From: Aquimarina longa SW024
Lineage (GTDB): Bacteria; Bacteroidota; Bacteroidia; Flavobacteriales; Flavobacteriaceae
DNA length: 64,000 bases
Assembly: GCF_001401755.1 (NCBI RefSeq)
Contig: NZ_KQ474099.1
Coordinates: 375,926-439,925 of the forward strand
Direction of reading: 5' to 3'
The translations under genes were made by a program, and so were the position numbers. The notes below the pieces were generated by a model, which saw only the letters and a list, made by a program, of their open reading frames with translations, was not told where the DNA came from and ran no database searches. Below are positions 9,225-18,634 of this stretch, piece by piece. Position 1 is the stretch's first letter, and each line of letters opens with the position of its first letter.

Positions 9225-9764
9225 TTAATCTTTAAAAGTTCCTACAAAAGTTTTTTCATATTTCTGCCAAGCTTCATTATTGGTTAGCTTTTTATAATCA
9301 TTATTATGGATCATTTTTAGATATATCTCTAATTGTTGTGGCGTTTTGTATCCAGTTACAGGGGCAATTAAATTTGCTTGTTCATCAAAAAATACTATGC
9401 TAGGATATCCTGTTACTTTTAATGCATTTGCAAAAAAATGCTGGCTATTTCTTCCTTTTCTATCTGGATTATAATTCGGATTAGTGTAGGTAAAGTTATT
9501 ATACTTTATCTCCTCAACTCCTTCTGCATCAAATTTTACAGCATAATAATTATCATTCACATAAGACACTACATCTTTATTATGAAACGTTCTTTTATCT
9601 AAAAGTTTACAAGGACCACACCAATTGGTATATACATCCATAAAGATCTTCTTAGGTTCTTTTTTTTGTGCTTTCAAAGCATCATTCATAGAAATCCATT
9701 TAATTTCTTGAGAATAAGTAATAGTATATAATAACACAAATATTAGAAGAAGTAGATTTTTCAT
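9225..9764 (-). CDS. Secreted thioredoxin-family protein (CGPC)
   Basis: 179-aa protein with a signal peptide (about 1-19) and a thioredoxin fold. The active site is NWCGPC, with the two Cys at 49 and 52, and YPSIVFFDE near 120 contains the cis-Pro segment. Proteins of this DUF255/thioredoxin-7-like type act as periplasmic disulfide reductases or isomerases. It is a single gene with its own terminator downstream. The partner that would reduce it is not in the window. Confidence 0.9.
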   Translation of the reverse strand: MKNLLLLIFVLLYTITYSQEIKWISMNDALKAQKKEPKKIFMDVYTNWCGPCKLLDKRTFHNKDVVSYVNDNYYAVKFDAEGVEEIKYNNFTYTNPNYNPDRKGRNSQHFFANALKVTGYPSIVFFDEQANLIAPVTGYKTPQQLEIYLKMIHNNDYKKLTNNEAWQKYEKTFVGTFKD

Positions 9765-9861
9765 GGGCTTATTTTTTATTTAACTAGTCGAAAATACAAA
9801 CTATTCCTTATTTTAAAACTCCACTTATCCTAAAAAAATAAGTGGAGTTGTTGTTTTTTTA

Positions 9862-11433
9862 TTATCTCACTCCGTGCATTAATTTTTTCAATACAGGATT
9901 AAGCAATATCATTAATAACCCTGCCGCTGCAGGTACCACAGTAAATATCAAAAAGAACGTAGTCAATGAATATTCTGAAGTAATACTATCAATCATTCCT
10001 CCTAACTGACCTGCAGACCAATTACCTATAAAAATTGCTAAATACCATACTCCAAACATCAACCCTATTAGTTTAGCAGGAACGAGCTTACTAACATAAG
10101 ACAATCCTACTGGAGATAAAAACAACTCTCCTAATGTATGTAACAAATATGCCATAATCAGCCATCCCATACTTACTGCTGCTGTTTCTGCTCCTTGCGG
10201 AATTGACATTGCACCAAATGCTAATAACGCAAAACCAAGACCTAAAAGTATAAGACCTAGCCCAAATTTTACTGCTGCTGATGGATTATACTTACTTTCC
10301 CATAATTTAGAAAACAATGGAGCAAATGAAATAATAAATAAAGAATTTAAAATTCCAAACCATGAGGCAGGCACCTCTGTTGCATCAGCATTAAACTCTC
10401 TATAAAGTTTCCAAATTACTATTGCCCAAATAATCAAAAAACTAAATCCTAAAATGATATTGGATAACGATATTTTTTTAAACGTTTGGACAAAGAGTTT
10501 ATATAATACCCAAGTAATGATAAGCAATGGGATGATCGTAATTAATGTATCTACTATTTTAAAGATACTAGCCGCATTTCCTACCAATATTCGATTCGTA
10601 TATTTATTAGCAAAAATAGTCATCGACCCTCCTGCTTGTTCAAAAGCTGCCCAAAAGAATATAGTAAAGAATGCTAAAACTCCTACTACAATATATCTAT
10701 GTTTTTGTACTTTTGAACTTTCTTTCACCTCTTCTATTGCATCCTCTACAGTATCTTCTATTACATCGTCTATATCATCCAATTCGAGTTTTTCTGAAGG
10801 AGATAGTCCTACTTTTTCCAAAATACTTCTACCAAACCAGAATTGAAGCATTCCTAAAAACATAAATATACCTGCCAAACCAAATCCAAAACTCCAACTT
10901 ACTTTTTCTCCGATATATCCACATAACATTATACCTAAGAAAGCTCCTGCGTTAACTCCCATATAGTAGATTGTATACGCTCCATCTTTCTTCTCTGCAT
11001 TTTTATCATACAACCCACTTACTATAGATGTTAAATTTGGTTTAAACAATCCATTTCCCAAAATCAAAAAAGCCAGTCCTACATATAAAAAAGTTGGTGT
11101 TTCTAATGCCATAGAGGCATGTCCCAATGTCATTAATAAAGCTCCTAATGCAACTGCTTTTCTATATCCTAAAAATTTATCTGCTATAAACCCTCCAACA
11201 ATTGGGGTAAGATATACTAATCCTGTATACCATCCATATAACTTTAGAGCGTCTTCATTACTCCATGCCCAACCTCCATTAACTATTTCGCTTGTTAAAA
11301 ATAAAACAAACAGCGCTCGCATACCGTAGTATGAAAAACGCTCCCACATCTCTGTAAAGAATAATACAAACAAAGAAGGTTTATGACCTAATAAACTAAA
11401 CTCTTGTGAATCAATTTTAAATTTGGTTTCCAT
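9862..11433 (-). CDS. POT-family proton-dependent oligopeptide transporter (1)
   Basis: 523-aa major-facilitator protein with about 14 hydrophobic helices. The N-terminal FFTEMWERFSYYGMRALFVL carries the POT/PTR2 signature ExxERFxYYG, which couples protons to di- and tripeptide uptake. An acidic cytoplasmic linker rich in D and E (about residues 215-245) joins the two halves. It lies 14 bp downstream of a second POT gene and, with the dipeptidyl-peptidase gene before that, forms a peptide-use operon. Confidence 0.95.
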   Translation of the reverse strand: METKFKIDSQEFSLLGHKPSLFVLFFTEMWERFSYYGMRALFVLFLTSEIVNGGWAWSNEDALKLYGWYTGLVYLTPIVGGFIADKFLGYRKAVALGALLMTLGHASMALETPTFLYVGLAFLILGNGLFKPNLTSIVSGLYDKNAEKKDGAYTIYYMGVNAGAFLGIMLCGYIGEKVSWSFGFGLAGIFMFLGMLQFWFGRSILEKVGLSPSEKLELDDIDDVIEDTVEDAIEEVKESSKVQKHRYIVVGVLAFFTIFFWAAFEQAGGSMTIFANKYTNRILVGNAASIFKIVDTLITIIPLLIITWVLYKLFVQTFKKISLSNIILGFSFLIIWAIVIWKLYREFNADATEVPASWFGILNSLFIISFAPLFSKLWESKYNPSAAVKFGLGLILLGLGFALLAFGAMSIPQGAETAAVSMGWLIMAYLLHTLGELFLSPVGLSYVSKLVPAKLIGLMFGVWYLAIFIGNWSAGQLGGMIDSITSEYSLTTFFLIFTVVPAAAGLLMILLNPVLKKLMHGVR

Positions 11434-11447
11434 TTATCCTAACGTTA

Positions 11448-13001
11448 TTAATTATCTGCTAATTCAAAACCTTCAGCTTCTTCGTTTTTTAAAACTCTTT
11501 CACTTTCTTCAACTCCGTGTGTCAATCTTTTCAATGGCTTTAGAATTGCAATAAATATCAACCCAAAAATTACTGTAAAGCCTACTATTCCCGAAAAAAT
11601 AGTAAGTTCTCCATATTCACTTGCAGACTCACCAACAATTCCGGCTACTTTGTTTCCTAGTCCTGTCGCAGCAAAATATACTCCCATCATCAGTGATGCA
11701 TATTTAACTGGTGCTAACTTTGTAATAAATGACAGTGCCACTGGAGAAATACACAATTCTCCTATGGTATGAAATAAATAAGCTAAAACTAACCAAATCA
11801 TACTTGAAGATCCTGATTTTTCAAACTCCATTGCAGCAAACACCATAAATAAAAACCCAAATCCCATAATTATAATCCCAAGAGCCATTTTAAACAAAGA
11901 AGACGCTTCTTTTCCTTTTAACTTTCTTTTTGCCCAAATACTCGCTATTAATGTTGCGAACAAAATAATAAAACCAGCATTTAAACTTTGAAACATTACT
12001 GTAGGAATTTCCCAACCAAATAAATTTCTATCTGTATTCGTCTCTGTATATAAATTCATTAACCCTCCTGCTTGCTCAAAAGCACCCCAGAAAATAATTA
12101 CCATAATAAAAGACAATAATAGTACTAAAAAACGGTCTTTAAACACCTGAGAATCTAGCTCTTTATAAATCATCATTAACAATGCTGTGATCGCTGTTAA
12201 GAAAACAAATAATAACCCAAATCCCCACTCTAGAGCATACCAACCATAAATTGAAGCTAATAATAAACATCCTGTAAATATCAATTGCTTAGGAGAACTA
12301 AATAGTTTTGCATATAATTTCCCATACGAAACTTCGTTTTCATCATCTTTCGTTGGCACAAAATTCCCAACTTCTTTTAGATATTTTTGTCCATATAAAT
12401 AATTTAACAATCCTAGAACCATTACTATTCCTGCTAATCCAAATCCTGCATGCCATCCCCATTTTGCGACTACGATTCCTACTATCATTGTAGCTAATAA
12501 AGATCCTAAATTAATCCCTATATAAAAGATACTAAATCCTTTATCTCTTCTAATATCACCTTCCTTATAAAGGCCTCCGACCATAGTTGAAATATTTGGT
12601 TTTAATAACCCAACTCCTAATATAACTAAACCTAAACCTGTATAAAATGCCCAAATATCTGTTAAAACTAACACTGCATGACCTAAACATAATATTATAG
12701 CTCCTAATAAGACCGATTTTTTTTGCCCTAAAAGTTTATCTGCAATCATCCCCCCAGGAATTGATGCTACATATACTAGCATTGTATACCAGCCATAGAG
12801 CGCTAAAGCTTCTTTACTTGTCCAACCTAAGCCTGCACCTCTTGGATCTCCTATTGTTTCGGTTGTCATGTATAAAACTAATAATGCTCTCATACCATAG
12901 TATGAAAAGCGTTCCCACATTTCTGTAAAAAATAAAATGTATAACCCCATCGGATGACCAAAAAGTTCTTTCTGAGGAGTTGCTTTAACTGTATCTGCCA
13001 T
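11448..13001 (-). CDS. POT-family proton-dependent oligopeptide transporter (2)
   Basis: 517-aa paralogue of the next gene. It has the same N-terminal FFTEMWERFSYYGMRALLVL signature, the FWGAFEQAGG block and a C-terminus ending in a charged tail after LKRLTHGVEESER. The tandem arrangement suggests duplication with later divergence, perhaps for different peptide ranges. It starts 16 bp after the dipeptidyl-peptidase stop, so co-transcription is likely. Confidence 0.95.
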   Translation of the reverse strand: MADTVKATPQKELFGHPMGLYILFFTEMWERFSYYGMRALLVLYMTTETIGDPRGAGLGWTSKEALALYGWYTMLVYVASIPGGMIADKLLGQKKSVLLGAIILCLGHAVLVLTDIWAFYTGLGLVILGVGLLKPNISTMVGGLYKEGDIRRDKGFSIFYIGINLGSLLATMIVGIVVAKWGWHAGFGLAGIVMVLGLLNYLYGQKYLKEVGNFVPTKDDENEVSYGKLYAKLFSSPKQLIFTGCLLLASIYGWYALEWGFGLLFVFLTAITALLMMIYKELDSQVFKDRFLVLLLSFIMVIIFWGAFEQAGGLMNLYTETNTDRNLFGWEIPTVMFQSLNAGFIILFATLIASIWAKRKLKGKEASSLFKMALGIIIMGFGFLFMVFAAMEFEKSGSSSMIWLVLAYLFHTIGELCISPVALSFITKLAPVKYASLMMGVYFAATGLGNKVAGIVGESASEYGELTIFSGIVGFTVIFGLIFIAILKPLKRLTHGVEESERVLKNEEAEGFELADN

Positions 13002-13017
13002 TATGTTTATTTATTAA

Positions 13018-15189
13018 TTATAAGTTGTTTTTTATGAAGTTAGTCATTTTATTATATAGATGTAATCTAGTGTTACCACCATAAATTCCATGGTTTTTAT
13101 CTGGATAGATTGCCCAATCAAAATCTTTATTAGCCTGTATTAATGCCTCAACTAATTGCATTGTATTTTGGACATGTACATTATCATCTGCACTACCGTG
13201 TACTAATAAGAATTTTCCTTTTAATCCTTTTACAAAATTAATTGGTGAGTTATCATCATATCCTTTTGCATTCTCCTGTGGGGTTTTTAGATATCGCTCC
13301 GTATAAATGGTATCATAAAACCTCCAACTAGTTACAGGAGCAACAGCAATTGCCATTTTAAAAGTATTTGGTGCTTTAAATAGACAATTACTAGACATAA
13401 AGCCACCATAACTCCATCCCCAAATTCCTATTCTGGATGCATCGATATAATCTAATGCTCCAAAGTGTTTTGCCCCAGCAATCTGATCCTGAACCTCTAA
13501 GTTCCCTAAGTCATTCTGTGTAGCTTTCTTAAACTTAGCTCCTTTTAATCCTGTTCCTTTACCATCTACACAAGCAACTATATATCCCTTCTGTGCTAAC
13601 ATCATATACCAATAGTCATTGGAGCTATTCCAAGAATTTTTTACAGATTGAGATCCTGGTCCAGAATACTGATACATTAACAATGGATATTTTTTAGCAG
13701 GATCAAAATCCTTTGGCTTAATCATCCATGTATTTAATTCTTCTCCATTAATAGTTATTGTAGAAAACTCTTTAGGTCGCAAGTCATATTTTGTAAGTTT
13801 TTCTATCAGCTTTTTATTATTTTTAATCTCGCGTACTACTGCTCCTGTTTTTCCATTATTAAGACTATACTCATACGGTGTAGTCGCATTAGAAAAGTAA
13901 TTGATATATAAACTATAATCTGCACTAAATTCTGCATCATTAGTCCCTTCTTTTTTACTCAATCGTTTTTTGTTCTTACCATCTAGAGTAACAGAGTAAA
14001 CATCTCTATTGATACTTCCATTTTCTACACTCTGATAATATATTTTTTTATTTTTAGAGTCATAACCATAATAATCTGTTACTTCCCAAGCACCAGAAGT
14101 TACTTGATTAATTAACTCTCCTGTAGAGCTATAATGATAAACATGGTTATATCCATCTTTTTCGCTAGTCCATATAAAACTATTATCTTCTAAGAAAGTA
14201 AGGTTATCTGTGATATCAATATAAGCTGCATCAGTTTCATTAAGCACTACTTTTGATACTTTGGTTTTAGCATCTACAAAAATTAAATCCAAATTATTTT
14301 GATGCCTATTCAATACCTGTATACTCAAAACATTTGGATTTGCTGTCCATTCGATTCTAGGGATATAAAAATCTTTATAATCTCCTAATTTTATTTCATC
14401 AGAAGTCATTTTACTTATATCAGCAACAAATAGAGAAACTTTTGCATTCTTCTCCCCTGCTTTAGGATATTTAAAAACATCTTGTTTAGGATATAGACTC
14501 TTATGGTATACATCCATGGAAAACTCAGGAACTTCTCTTTCATCAAATCGTAAAAATGCAATTTTATTACTATCCGCACTCCAATCAAAAGCTCTTACAA
14601 AAGCGAATTCTTCTTCATATACCCAATCTGTAATACCATTGATAATTTCATTTTTCTTACCATCATCCGTTAATTGCACTTCTTTTCCTGTTACAAAATC
14701 CAACATATAGATATTATTATCCAGAACATATGCTATTTTATTACCATCAGGAGATAGTAATGGAGATTGGATTTTTTGATCACTAACTTTAAAAATACTT
14801 TTAGATGGAACATCATAAATATGATAAATTCCTTTTGAAGAATGACGATATATCTGCTCTAACTCGCTAGAAAGTAAAATTCTTTTTTCATCCTTACTAA
14901 AAGAGTAATCCTGAAATGAAGATAATCCCCCAAGCGCAGTAGTACTCACCAATGTTCTTGCTTTTTCTCCTGTTTCATAAGTATACACCTCTATATTGGT
15001 AGCTCCAGAAGCTTGATCCATTTCCATAACGGCATATTCTTTTCCGTTATTCATAGAATGCAAAGACTGCAATCCTTCTGTTCTAAATGCTCCTCCCCAA
15101 ATCTCATCTAGAGTAAATGTTTTGTTTTGTGCTGTTACTGCAAAAGCAATAAAAAATGTAATCGTAAAAAATAATTTTGTGATTTTCAT
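13018..15189 (-). CDS. Dipeptidyl-peptidase IV-like S9 serine peptidase
   Basis: Releases N-terminal dipeptides, typically X-Pro, in the periplasm. The 723-aa protein has a signal peptide (about 1-21) and an eight-bladed propeller region (about 40-470). That region contains DWVYEEE near 188-194, the pair of Glu that binds the substrate N-terminus in DPP IV. The alpha/beta-hydrolase domain has nucleophile S593 in GWSYGGF, D668 in SADDNVH and H700. It is first in an operon with two POT transporters, which would import the released dipeptides. Confidence 0.95.
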   Translation of the reverse strand: MKITKLFFTITFFIAFAVTAQNKTFTLDEIWGGAFRTEGLQSLHSMNNGKEYAVMEMDQASGATNIEVYTYETGEKARTLVSTTALGGLSSFQDYSFSKDEKRILLSSELEQIYRHSSKGIYHIYDVPSKSIFKVSDQKIQSPLLSPDGNKIAYVLDNNIYMLDFVTGKEVQLTDDGKKNEIINGITDWVYEEEFAFVRAFDWSADSNKIAFLRFDEREVPEFSMDVYHKSLYPKQDVFKYPKAGEKNAKVSLFVADISKMTSDEIKLGDYKDFYIPRIEWTANPNVLSIQVLNRHQNNLDLIFVDAKTKVSKVVLNETDAAYIDITDNLTFLEDNSFIWTSEKDGYNHVYHYSSTGELINQVTSGAWEVTDYYGYDSKNKKIYYQSVENGSINRDVYSVTLDGKNKKRLSKKEGTNDAEFSADYSLYINYFSNATTPYEYSLNNGKTGAVVREIKNNKKLIEKLTKYDLRPKEFSTITINGEELNTWMIKPKDFDPAKKYPLLMYQYSGPGSQSVKNSWNSSNDYWYMMLAQKGYIVACVDGKGTGLKGAKFKKATQNDLGNLEVQDQIAGAKHFGALDYIDASRIGIWGWSYGGFMSSNCLFKAPNTFKMAIAVAPVTSWRFYDTIYTERYLKTPQENAKGYDDNSPINFVKGLKGKFLLVHGSADDNVHVQNTMQLVEALIQANKDFDWAIYPDKNHGIYGGNTRLHLYNKMTNFIKNNL

Positions 15190-15360
15190 ATGCTTTTTTT
15201 AAAAATCGTTAACGCAAGAATGCTAAAAAATCCGTGAAAAATACAACAATTGCGCTTAAATACCATAAAATATTGACCATATACACTAATAAACTTAACA
15301 TATCATCAACAAAACAATAAATTTTGATTAGCATTAAACTATAAAAAAGGAATATAAGTA

Positions 15361-15412
15361 AAGATCGAGAACTAGAAGTCAGAGGAAGGTGGCAGAAACC
15401 AGAAACCGGAAA
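15361..15412. repeat. Purine-rich low-complexity patch
   Basis: About 50 bp of nearly pure A/G on the plus strand. It is built from short related words (AGAAGTC, AGAGGAAGG, two adjacent copies of AGAAACC) and has clearly higher G content than the surrounding AT-rich spacer. No ORF covers it. It may be a decayed short-tandem-repeat element. Confidence 0.45.
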
Positions 15413-15500
15413 ATTGTAGCTTGAATAATGATATTATCATACATTAATAAGTCTAATTGAATAAAAAACTAACTACCAGATACATCAAAAATCATTTGAT

Positions 15501-15539
15501 TATACGTAATACGTATAACAAAACAGAATAGTATATTTG
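15501..15539 (+). promoter_or_regulatory. HMG-CoA reductase promoter with 17-bp palindromic operator candidate
   Basis: TATATTTG at 15532-15539 fits the Bacteroidota -7 consensus TAnnTTTG and lies 24 bp before the ATG. The perfect palindrome TATACGTA-A-TACGTATA (15501-15517) sits 14 bp upstream of it, where the -33 element should be. No good TTTG -33 box is visible. The arrangement suggests regulator binding over or beside the promoter. Confidence 0.55.
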
Positions 15540-15563
15540 AAGCCACTAAACACAATAAATACG

Positions 15564-16880
15564 ATGACACCTATAGTTTCTGGGTTTTCTAAACTCTCTA
15601 AAGCTAACAAGATCAAATGGCTGGCAGAGCATCATTTTAATAATGATCAAAATGTAATTGATACTTTGGCAATGTATTGGAATTCTGATAATGGACTTCA
15701 GAAGCTTCATGATGAGTTTACTGAGAATACGATTTCTAACTACTACCTCCCTTTTTCGGTAGCACCAAATTTTCTTATTAACAATAAGCCGTACACGCTA
15801 CCAATGACTATCGAGGAAAGTTCAGTGGTTGCTGCAGCAAGTAAAGCAGCTAAGTTTTGGCAAACACGAGGAGGGTTTACAGCAAAAGTACTATCAACTA
15901 GCAAAGTTGGGCAAGTACATTTTATGTTTATGGGTAGCTCCGTTATCTTAGAGAAATTCTTTACTGAAACTCAATCCAAAATACTATCATCAGTATCTCA
16001 TATTACCAAAAATATGGAGAAACGTGGTGGAGGTGTAACTGCAATAACGCTTATAGATAAAACTACAGAGATTGACAACTACTATCAATTGCATTGTACT
16101 TTTGAGACAGTAGATGCTATGGGAGCTAATTTCATAAATTCTTGCTTAGAGCAGTTTGCAAAAACACTAGTATCCGAAGCAGAAAAGTACAATGAATTTT
16201 CTGACACAGAAAAAGAGATAGAGATCATCATGAGTATTCTTTCTAATTATGTTCCACAATGCTTGGTGAATGCGTCTGTATCTTGTGATATAACAGATCT
16301 TCCCAGTACCCCAACGTTATCATCACAACAATATGCTGAAAAATTTATAAGAGCGGTACGTATTGCAGAAATTGAGCCCTACCGAGCGGTAACACATAAT
16401 AAAGGTATCATGAACGGCATTGATGCTATAGTATTAGCTACCGGAAATGATTTTAGAGCAATCGAAGCAGGAGCACATGCCTATGCTTCTAAGAATGGTA
16501 AATACTCTAGCCTTACTCATGCAGAGATTAAAGATGGAGTCTTTAAATTTTCTATAGAATTACCTTTAGCATTAGGAACCGTAGGTGGATTAACATCATT
16601 ACATCCATTAGTAAAACTAGCTTTACAGCTTTTAGAAAACCCAAATTCCAAAAAATTAATGGAGATTACAGCTGTAGCAGGGTTGGCACAAAATTTTGCT
16701 GCGATAAACTCATTAATCACTACAGGGATCCAACAAGGACATATGAAAATGCACCTTATGAATATCCTAAATCAATTTAAAGCCACCGAAACTGAAAAAC
16801 AACAACTCATACATCACTTCAAAAACAATACGGTTACGCATAGCGAAGTTGTAGCACAAATCAAAAAGTTAAGAGTCTAA
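15564..16880 (+). CDS. Hydroxymethylglutaryl-CoA reductase, class II (mevalonate pathway)
   Basis: Interconverts HMG-CoA and mevalonate, which would feed isoprenoid synthesis. Recognisable blocks are EESSVVAAASKAAKFW (about residue 75), DAMGAN (about 187), NKGIMNGIDAIVLATGNDFR (about 275) and GGLTSLHPLVKLAL (about 340), all typical of class II enzymes; about 438 aa is normal. A TTG at 15537 is also in frame, but it forms the last three bases of the TATATTTG -7 box, so the ATG at 15564 is preferred. A GHMP kinase gene follows 3 bp after the stop, evidently in the same transcript. Confidence 0.94.
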   Translation: MTPIVSGFSKLSKANKIKWLAEHHFNNDQNVIDTLAMYWNSDNGLQKLHDEFTENTISNYYLPFSVAPNFLINNKPYTLPMTIEESSVVAAASKAAKFWQTRGGFTAKVLSTSKVGQVHFMFMGSSVILEKFFTETQSKILSSVSHITKNMEKRGGGVTAITLIDKTTEIDNYYQLHCTFETVDAMGANFINSCLEQFAKTLVSEAEKYNEFSDTEKEIEIIMSILSNYVPQCLVNASVSCDITDLPSTPTLSSQQYAEKFIRAVRIAEIEPYRAVTHNKGIMNGIDAIVLATGNDFRAIEAGAHAYASKNGKYSSLTHAEIKDGVFKFSIELPLALGTVGGLTSLHPLVKLALQLLENPNSKKLMEITAVAGLAQNFAAINSLITTGIQQGHMKMHLMNILNQFKATETEKQQLIHHFKNNTVTHSEVVAQIKKLRV

Positions 16881-16883
16881 ACT

Positions 16884-17810
16884 ATGCAAAAGTATTTTTA
16901 CAGTCATGGTAAACTATTACTTACTGCAGAATATCTCGTCTTAGATGGAGTAACTGCTCTGGCACTACCTACCCAAAAAGGACAATCGCTACTCGTTACA
17001 GAAAATGAAACTAATGCTATTCTCTGGAGAAGTTTTGATGATCAAGATAATTGCTGGTTTACAACACACCTCATACCAAGCGGAAATACCTTTATACAAG
17101 CTATAAAGAATCCCGAACCAGATATCATCACCACCACATTAATTAATATTCTTACTGCTGCAAAAGCATTAAACCCTAACTTCCTTTCTATAGAAAAAGG
17201 ATATTATATAGAGAGTAAATTAGAATTTAATCGGCAATGGGGACTCGGGTCTTCCTCTACTCTAATCAATAATATTGCACAGTGGGCAAAAGTAGATGCA
17301 TTTACACTATTAGAAAATAGTTTTGGAGGTAGTGGATATGATATTGCGTGCGCACAACGCGACACTCCTATTCTATATCAACGTAACCAAAACATCCCTA
17401 AAATAACAGTAGCTGATTTTAACCCAATATTTAAAAATCATCTATTTTTTATTTACTTAAATCAAAAACAAGATAGCAAAGCATCAATTAAGCATTACCA
17501 ATCTTTATCTCTTAAGGATTTTGACAAAGCTGCAACAATCATATCAGAAATCACATCTGCACTGGTACATTGCTCTTCACTCAATGAGTTTCAAAAATTA
17601 ATAGATTTACATGAGAATACCATATCCAACATCATTAAAACCCCTACTATAAAATCAATTCTATTCCCAGAGTACTCTGGCAGTATCAAAAGTCTAGGAG
17701 GATGGGGTGGAGATTTTGTTTTAGCCACAGGCAGTATTTCTGACATTGATTATTTTACATCCAAAGGATATTCAATTAGTATCCCTTATAAAGAAATGAT
17801 ATTAGAATAA
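16884..17810 (+). CDS. GYDIA-type GHMP kinase, possible mevalonate-pathway enzyme
   Basis: 308-aa member of the galactokinase/homoserine/mevalonate/phosphomevalonate kinase superfamily. The ATP-binding loop is WGLGSSSTL (about 119-127). GGSGYDIACA (148-157) gives this Flavobacteriia subgroup its name, and GGWGGDF near 272 is the third GHMP motif. It is coupled to HMG-CoA reductase (3-bp gap), so a mevalonate or phosphomevalonate kinase role is the best inference. The exact substrate cannot be read from sequence. Confidence 0.88.
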   Translation: MQKYFYSHGKLLLTAEYLVLDGVTALALPTQKGQSLLVTENETNAILWRSFDDQDNCWFTTHLIPSGNTFIQAIKNPEPDIITTTLINILTAAKALNPNFLSIEKGYYIESKLEFNRQWGLGSSSTLINNIAQWAKVDAFTLLENSFGGSGYDIACAQRDTPILYQRNQNIPKITVADFNPIFKNHLFFIYLNQKQDSKASIKHYQSLSLKDFDKAATIISEITSALVHCSSLNEFQKLIDLHENTISNIIKTPTIKSILFPEYSGSIKSLGGWGGDFVLATGSISDIDYFTSKGYSISIPYKEMILE

Positions 17811-17952
17811 CATTCTTCAAAAACAAGAACTATAGGCATAAAAATAATCCAATTAAAAAATAGGGTAATCCATTATTTATATGTTATTATATATACCGCT
17901 ATACATTTCATAAATCATTTTTCATATTAAACACCCCAAACCTCATATCATC

Positions 17953-18369
17953 ATGAATCTAAAAATTTTATTTTTCGTATCATTTTACATATTTAGTAAT
18001 TCTGCTTCTTCTCAATCTATTATAAATGTTCCAAATTCAAATCAAACTTTAGCATATCAACCAAATTCTTTTTCGCTTTACAAACCTCAAAACCTGTATT
18101 TTAAATACACCAAGGGTACAAATCCTAATTACTTGCTTCATCATAATTTTAACACTACTCTTTACATTAGTACAACAAACCAATCTGTTAATAATAGTAT
18201 TTTGTATCAAAATGCAAAGTCTCTATCAAAAATTCAGAATAAATCTTACATGCCTATATATCGAGAAGGAACATGGGACAATCCTCTTAACGTAACATCT
18301 CTTAAAGATGTTATCCTTACTGATTTTGTATATTCTGCGATCGAGATTTGGAATTTATTTAAACTATAG
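17953..18369 (+). CDS. Hypothetical secreted 138-aa protein
   Basis: I do not recognise the family. The product has a signal peptide (about 1-20, ending ASSQS), then a polar Asn/Ser/Tyr-rich body with no Cys and no clear motif. It starts 142 bp after the GHMP kinase without an obvious promoter box. Function unknown; an exported or surface protein is likely. Confidence 0.6.
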   Translation: MNLKILFFVSFYIFSNSASSQSIINVPNSNQTLAYQPNSFSLYKPQNLYFKYTKGTNPNYLLHHNFNTTLYISTTNQSVNNSILYQNAKSLSKIQNKSYMPIYREGTWDNPLNVTSLKDVILTDFVYSAIEIWNLFKL

Positions 18370-18574
18370 CTAAATAAAAATCATCTCTTTTCCTTAGATC
18401 AATCTCTATATTGAATAGCATTTTTAATACTATTACAACACTCAGTATTACTTGTTAATTTATTGTTCTTTTAGCCCAGATACACTCATCTGGACATAAT
18501 ATTAATGATCAGCAATCCATTTATCCTTAATCAAATTGTCTATCCTATATTTCAGATAACATAAAAAAAACAAA

Positions 18575-18607
18575 AAGCCTTCGTTTTTTAAGTTTAAACG
18601 GAGGCTT
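18575..18607 (-). terminator. Hairpin terminator downstream of sucB
   Basis: Arms AAGCCTTCGTTT (18575-18586) and AAACGGAGGCTT (18596-18607) pair except for one G-T step, with a 9-nt loop and A/T runs on both sides. It lies 28 bp beyond the sucB stop on the minus strand and could also serve the plus-strand gene before it. Confidence 0.8.
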
Positions 18608-18634
18608 CTTTTTAAGGTTATAAAAATAAAATTA

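Larger units (their letters stand above)
15190..15563. other. 374-bp divergent intergenic region (DPP IV / HMG-CoA reductase)
   Basis: Holds the 5' leader of the dipeptidyl-peptidase gene, an unusual purine-rich, more GC-rich patch (15361-15412), a 17-bp palindrome (15501-15517) and a -7 promoter box (15532-15539). I see no coding potential or RNA gene. Confidence 0.7.

Noticed and set aside
10454..10865. Plus-strand ORFs opposite the POT transporter gene
   Set aside because: Low-complexity shadows (Ser- or Leu-rich) of a well-supported minus-strand membrane-protein gene; no promoter or motif.
15537..15539. TTG as start of HMG-CoA reductase
   Set aside because: These bases are the end of a TATATTTG promoter box; ATG 15564 gives the usual N-terminus.
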